DNA of 64,000 bases from an uncultured Prevotellaceae bacterium (GTDB lineage: Bacteria; Bacteroidota; Bacteroidia; Bacteroidales; Bacteroidaceae), in NCBI GenBank assembly GCA_900315455.1, contig OMZE01000001.1, positions 124,001 through 188,000 on the forward strand, given 5' to 3'. A program made the translations under genes and the position numbers. Of the stretch, positions 60,612 to 64,000 are shown piece by piece. Positions within the stretch are counted from its first letter, which is position 1, and each line of letters starts with the position of its first letter. Below the pieces are notes generated by a model. The model saw nothing but the letters and a program-made list of their open reading frames with translations. It was not told the DNA's origin and did not search any database.

Positions 60612-62740
60612 TTCTTGCGGGGTTTTTGCTGGGTGGATTTTGGGCGGCGTATGCCGTTGCGGCGCAGCAGGGCGTCGATGGTTGGCTCGCTGCCACGGAA
60701 CCGCTTGTAGAGCGTCATGGGATGTTCTGTACCACCTCGTGAGAGGATGTTGTCGCGGAACCGCTGTGCCGTTTCGCGGTCGAAGATGCCATGCCGCTTG
60801 AAGACGCTGAAGGCATCGGCCTCGAGTACTTCCGCCCATTTGTAACTGTAGTATCCTGCGGCATATCCTCCTGCCATGATGTGTGAGAACTGTACCGACA
60901 TACAGGTGTCGGGCAGTTGCTTGAACACCATGGCGCGCTCCCATGCTTTCTTCTCGAAGGTGATGATGTCTTCGGTAAGTTCCTCGCTTCGTGAGTAGTA
61001 GGCCATGTCGAGGAGTCCGAAACTCACCTGTCGCATACACCCGTAGGCCACCATGAAGTTGCGGCTCCGCACGATGCGGTCGATCAGTTCGTCGGGGAGT
61101 GGTTCGCCGGTTTGGTAGTGGAAGGCGAAAGTGCGCAGGAAGTCTTTCTCAATGGAGAAATTCTCCATGATTTGTGACGGCAGTTCCACGAAGTCCCACC
61201 ACACATTGGTTCCCGACAGACTCTCAAACCGGGTGTTGGCAAACATGCCGTGGAGGGAGTGACCAAACTCATGGAGGAAGGTCTCCACTTCGCCGAGGCT
61301 CAGCAGCGACGGCGCGTTCTCTGTGGGTTTGGTGAGGTTCATCACCACGCTCACATGCGGACGGACGTTCTCTCCCTTGCGGTTGATGTACTGCCCTTGG
61401 AAACTTGTCATCCATGCTCCGCCTTGTTTACCCTTGCGTGGGTGGAAGTCGGCGTAGAACACGGCGAGGTAACTGCCGTCGCGGTCGAACACTTCGTAGG
61501 CCTTCACGTCGGGATGGTAGACGGGAATGTCGGGGTTCTCCTTGAAGGTGATGCCGTAGAGGGTATGGGCCAGTCCGAATACTCCCTCGATGACCTTCGA
61601 CAGTTCGAAATACGGTCGGAGCATCTCGGAGTCGATGTCATATTTCTTCATCTGCAACTGGTAGGAGTAATGGCTCAGGTCCCAGGGCTCGAGCACAAAG
61701 TCACGTCCCTCGACTTTCCGCGCAAGGCGTTCGATTTCGCGCAGTTCCTTCTCTGCCGTGGGCTTGTAGGCCTCGATGAGTTGGTCGAGCAGATGGTACA
61801 CATTGCGGCGGTTGCTCGCCATGCGCCGTTTCAGAACGAAGTCGGCGAAACTGCGGAAACCCAGCAGTTGTGCCCGTTCGCGGCGGAGGTTGACGATGCG
61901 CTTGCAGATGGCGAGGTTGTTGTTCTCGTTGTCGTGGGTGCAGATGGTGTTGGATGCCATGTAGAGTTGCCGGCGCAGTTCACGTCGGGTGGAGTATTTC
62001 ATAAACGGTCCCATGCTCGGGCCGTCGAGGGTGAACACCCAACCCTCCAGACCGCGGTCTTTCGCCTCCTGAGCAGCGGCCTCGCGCACCCGTTCGGGCA
62101 GTCCGTCGAGGTCGGCCTCATCGGTGAGGTGGAGGGTGTAGGCTTTACGGTCTTTGCGTAGGTTTTGAGAGAACTGCAGGGAGAGCATGCTCCCCTCCTC
62201 ATTCATTTTCCGCAAGAGGGCTTTTCCCTCTTCGTCGAGGAGTGCACCGCTTTTGGTGAATCCGTCATACACGTTGTCGAGAAGCATCTTCTCCTCGGGA
62301 GTGAGGCGGCGGTGGTGCAGGTGTACGGCCTTGATGCGCTCAAAGAGCGCCTTGTTGAGCGTCACGTCGTTGGCATGCTTGGTGAGCATGGGCTCTATCT
62401 TCTGCGCCAGGGCGTCCATCTCGTCGGACGACTCTGCGCTGAGGAGGGTGAAGAACACGGTCGACACCCTGTCGAGCAGCCCGTAGTAGCCGCTGTCGTC
62501 GTCGGTATTGATGATGGTATTGTCGAAAGTGGGCTTGGCGGGGTTGTTGATGGTCTTGGCGATTTGCTCGTCGTCGCGCCTGATGCCTTCGATGAAGGCC
62601 TCTTCATAGTCCTCAAGCCTGATTTTGTCGAAGGGGATGGTGTCGTGGGGCGTGTTGAACGCCTCAAAGAAAGGGTTGACACGATGGGTGGTGTCTTTAG
62701 GGTCTTTGGGGTCCTTTGGGTCGTGGGTGGTATTGTCCAT
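60608..62740 (-). CDS. M3-family metallopeptidase (Dcp/oligopeptidase A-like)
   Basis: The start is placed at 62740 (MDNTTHDPKDPKD); an ATG at 62794 is possible but lies only about 15 bases from the -7 element. The 710-aa peptidase has the zinc motif HEFGHSLHGMF with downstream Glu in the FVELPSQIMENF block, and the family stretch GGYAAGYYSYKWAEVLEADAF. It cuts short peptides, probably in the cytoplasm as no signal peptide is seen. The first codons (PKDPKDPKD) are encoded by a 9-bp repeat. Confidence 0.9.
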   Translation of the reverse strand: MDNTTHDPKDPKDPKDTTHRVNPFFEAFNTPHDTIPFDKIRLEDYEEAFIEGIRRDDEQIAKTINNPAKPTFDNTIINTDDDSGYYGLLDRVSTVFFTLLSAESSDEMDALAQKIEPMLTKHANDVTLNKALFERIKAVHLHHRRLTPEEKMLLDNVYDGFTKSGALLDEEGKALLRKMNEEGSMLSLQFSQNLRKDRKAYTLHLTDEADLDGLPERVREAAAQEAKDRGLEGWVFTLDGPSMGPFMKYSTRRELRRQLYMASNTICTHDNENNNLAICKRIVNLRRERAQLLGFRSFADFVLKRRMASNRRNVYHLLDQLIEAYKPTAEKELREIERLARKVEGRDFVLEPWDLSHYSYQLQMKKYDIDSEMLRPYFELSKVIEGVFGLAHTLYGITFKENPDIPVYHPDVKAYEVFDRDGSYLAVFYADFHPRKGKQGGAWMTSFQGQYINRKGENVRPHVSVVMNLTKPTENAPSLLSLGEVETFLHEFGHSLHGMFANTRFESLSGTNVWWDFVELPSQIMENFSIEKDFLRTFAFHYQTGEPLPDELIDRIVRSRNFMVAYGCMRQVSFGLLDMAYYSRSEELTEDIITFEKKAWERAMVFKQLPDTCMSVQFSHIMAGGYAAGYYSYKWAEVLEADAFSVFKRHGIFDRETAQRFRDNILSRGGTEHPMTLYKRFRGSEPTIDALLRRNGIRRPKSTQQKPRKK
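62690..62737. repeat. 9-bp repeat coding the PKD run of the M3 peptidase
   Basis: Units GTCTTTAGG, GTCTTTGGG and GTCCTTTGG, of the TTTAGGGTC family, encode the repeated PKD near the N-terminus. Confidence 0.7.
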
Positions 62741-62808
62741 TGTTGCTTTGCTTTTATTCCAATCATTGACAGGCACGATGGGTTTTGCCTGCATGGTTTT
62801 TAATCATG

Positions 62809-62816
62809 CAAAAGTA
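62809..62816 (-). promoter_or_regulatory. -7 element (TACTTTTG) of the M3 peptidase operon
   Basis: Minus-strand TACTTTTG in the 165-base gap between the membrane-fusion gene and the peptidase. Confidence 0.45.
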
Positions 62817-62959
62817 AGCAAATCCCACCGAAAAGCAAAATAATTATACAAAGTTTTAATTTTACTTGGCAAGAGTGGGGGTGGATAATGTTTTTTTTAA
62901 TAACAATTCACAACTGTTTAGGAGCCTTAGGTATTGATTCTACTTAGAGTCTTCAGCGA

Positions 62960-64000
62960 CTATTCTTCCTCGGGGGTGTCGAGGATTTTCTGGCCGCGCA
63001 CCTTCTCCTTGGAGGATATTCCGCTCTTGATTTCGATGTTGATGCCATCGCTCAGACCCGTGGTGACCTTGCGGCGCTCGAAGAGTTGATGCTCGCCGTC
63101 ATTGCCCTTGACCACGTATACGTATGTGTCGTTGCCCTCAAACGCGATGGCGCTTTCGGGAAGGGTGATGACCTGGCGGGCACTGGCCAACTCTATTTCT
63201 GCGTTGGCACTGTAGCCTGAGCGGATGCGGCTTCCTCCCGAGAGGTGTACGGCAGCCTTGATTTCAAACTGGTTGGCGCCATTGCTCTCCGTGGCTTTCG
63301 GGGAGATATATTCCAGCGATGCGCTGAATCGATAGTCTTGCAACGCGCCTATGGTGATTTTCATCGGCATGCCGGTGACCAGTTGACCCACTTCGGTCTC
63401 GTCGATATTGCCTCTGAAGATGAGGTCGCCCATGTTGGCCACAGTGGCTATTGTCGTACCGTCGTTGAAGGTGTTGCTCAGAATGACGGAGTTGCCCACC
63501 TTCACGGGGATGTCGAGGATGATGCCGCTGATGGTGGAGCGGATGAGGGTGCTGCTGGCACTGGCGTTGCTTCGTGAGACACCATCGCGCACCACTTCGA
63601 GGTTGTCGGTGGCTGCCTTCACCTCTTCGCTGGCCTGGTTGAAGGTCTGCAACGACTTCTCATATTCTTCGCGGCTCACCAGCCCTTTCTCGTAGAGCAC
63701 CTTCTCACGCGAGAAATCGTTCTGTGCCTGTCCGACATTGATACGTGCGAGACGAAGGCGGGCCTCCGCCGAACTCAGTTGGTTCATGTCGGGGATAACC
63801 TTTACCTTGGCGATGACCTCTCCTTGCTGCACTTGGTCGCCGGCCTCTTTGAGAATTTCGGTGATGATGCCTGAAATCTGCGGCTTCACGCTCACTTCGT
63901 TGCGTGGCTCTATCTTCCCGGTGACGATAGTGGTCTTCACAATGTCACCATATTTGGGCGTGAGTTCCTCGTACACCTCAGGCTGGGGCTGAGATTTCTT
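62960..64000 (-). CDS. RND efflux membrane-fusion protein, 5' end outside window
   Basis: The frame is open to the window end, so the N-terminus is missing. The 346 visible residues are a MacA/AcrA-type adaptor: VKTTIVTGKIEPRNEVSVKPQISGII and GDQVQQGEVIAKV (lipoyl half), a coiled-coil hairpin (about 70-130, ARLRLARINVGQAQNDFSREK), TISGIILDIPVKVGNSVI (second lipoyl half), then beta-barrel and membrane-proximal domains ending ITLPESAIAFEGNDTYVYVV. MacA-like partners usually follow; the downstream direction here leads to no pump gene within the window, so any partner is upstream. Confidence 0.9.
   Translation of the reverse strand, partial: KKSQPQPEVYEELTPKYGDIVKTTIVTGKIEPRNEVSVKPQISGIITEILKEAGDQVQQGEVIAKVKVIPDMNQLSSAEARLRLARINVGQAQNDFSREKVLYEKGLVSREEYEKSLQTFNQASEEVKAATDNLEVVRDGVSRSNASASSTLIRSTISGIILDIPVKVGNSVILSNTFNDGTTIATVANMGDLIFRGNIDETEVGQLVTGMPMKITIGALQDYRFSASLEYISPKATESNGANQFEIKAAVHLSGGSRIRSGYSANAEIELASARQVITLPESAIAFEGNDTYVYVVKGNDGEHQLFERRKVTTGLSDGINIEIKSGISSKEKVRGQKILDTPEEE

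Overview
The window looks like a Bacteroidales genome, most likely Prevotella or Segatella. Supporting signs are the Bacteroidetes promoter -7 element (TAnnTTTG) ahead of many genes, a fused NfnA/NfnB-type flavoprotein, a secreted GH9 cellulase, lipoproteins with CSSC- or TGC-type lipoboxes, a BspA-like LRR/dockerin surface protein, and a large secreted protein ending in the GIYVKNGKKVFVK-type tail common in Prevotella. This assignment is inference; no 16S or tRNA gene was recognised.

Region 1 (1 to about 29.3 kb) is the right-hand part of an integrated conjugative element; its left end lies outside the window. Plus-strand genes at 1-9.4 kb look like the tail of a transfer/establishment operon: M23 peptidase end, small protein, 577-aa membrane-associated protein, ArdC-like/MutS-domain-I fusion, glucosaminidase/M23 hydrolase, SSB-like protein, ArdC antirestriction protein and a phosphoribosyltransferase. 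Minus-strand cargo follows at 9.5-14.5 kb: CoiA-like nuclease, HD-domain protein, AbiEi/AbiEii toxin-antitoxin pair and SLOG protein. Then come an OmpA-like outer membrane protein, a MobV relaxase with a candidate oriT, a run of unknown proteins and a lipoprotein (14.5-20.5 kb). A resolvase-like regulator that seems to lack catalytic residues, a small membrane protein and topoisomerase III lie at 20.6-23.7 kb. A gene-poor 550-bp stretch at 24.2-24.8 kb holds two nested inverted-repeat structures. The integration module (excisionase, tyrosine integrase and a 513-aa protein made of repeated HTH modules) ends the element, with candidate integrase-arm repeats at 29.1-29.2 kb.

Region 2 (29.3-64 kb) is chromosomal: udp-mnmE, mutY, nfnAB-DMT-ttcA, serS, a P1B metal ATPase, a thioredoxin/hydrolase fusion, a four-helix-bundle gene (with a decayed copy at 51.8 kb), GH9, an HlyD-like lipoprotein, a 1465-aa secreted protein plus a 60-aa companion, a LRR/dockerin protein, ribH with a TPR protein, recF-DUF721, a RAYT transposase between clusters of REP palindromes, ctpA-dCMP deaminase-M3 peptidase, and an RND membrane-fusion protein cut by the window end.

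The most notable observations are: (i) a 232-nt, highly base-paired unit at 24515-24746 flanked by a 7-bp direct repeat, with a nested inverted repeat just upstream; (ii) a REP/RAYT locus at 57.4-58.6 kb; (iii) four copies of a 12-mer in the element's regulatory regions; (iv) degenerate 9-bp tandem repeats next to genes in both the element and the chromosome; (v) the ArdC-like/MutS-I fusion and an ArdC-PRTase-tail arrangement spread over three frames; (vi) the multi-HTH protein beside the integrase.
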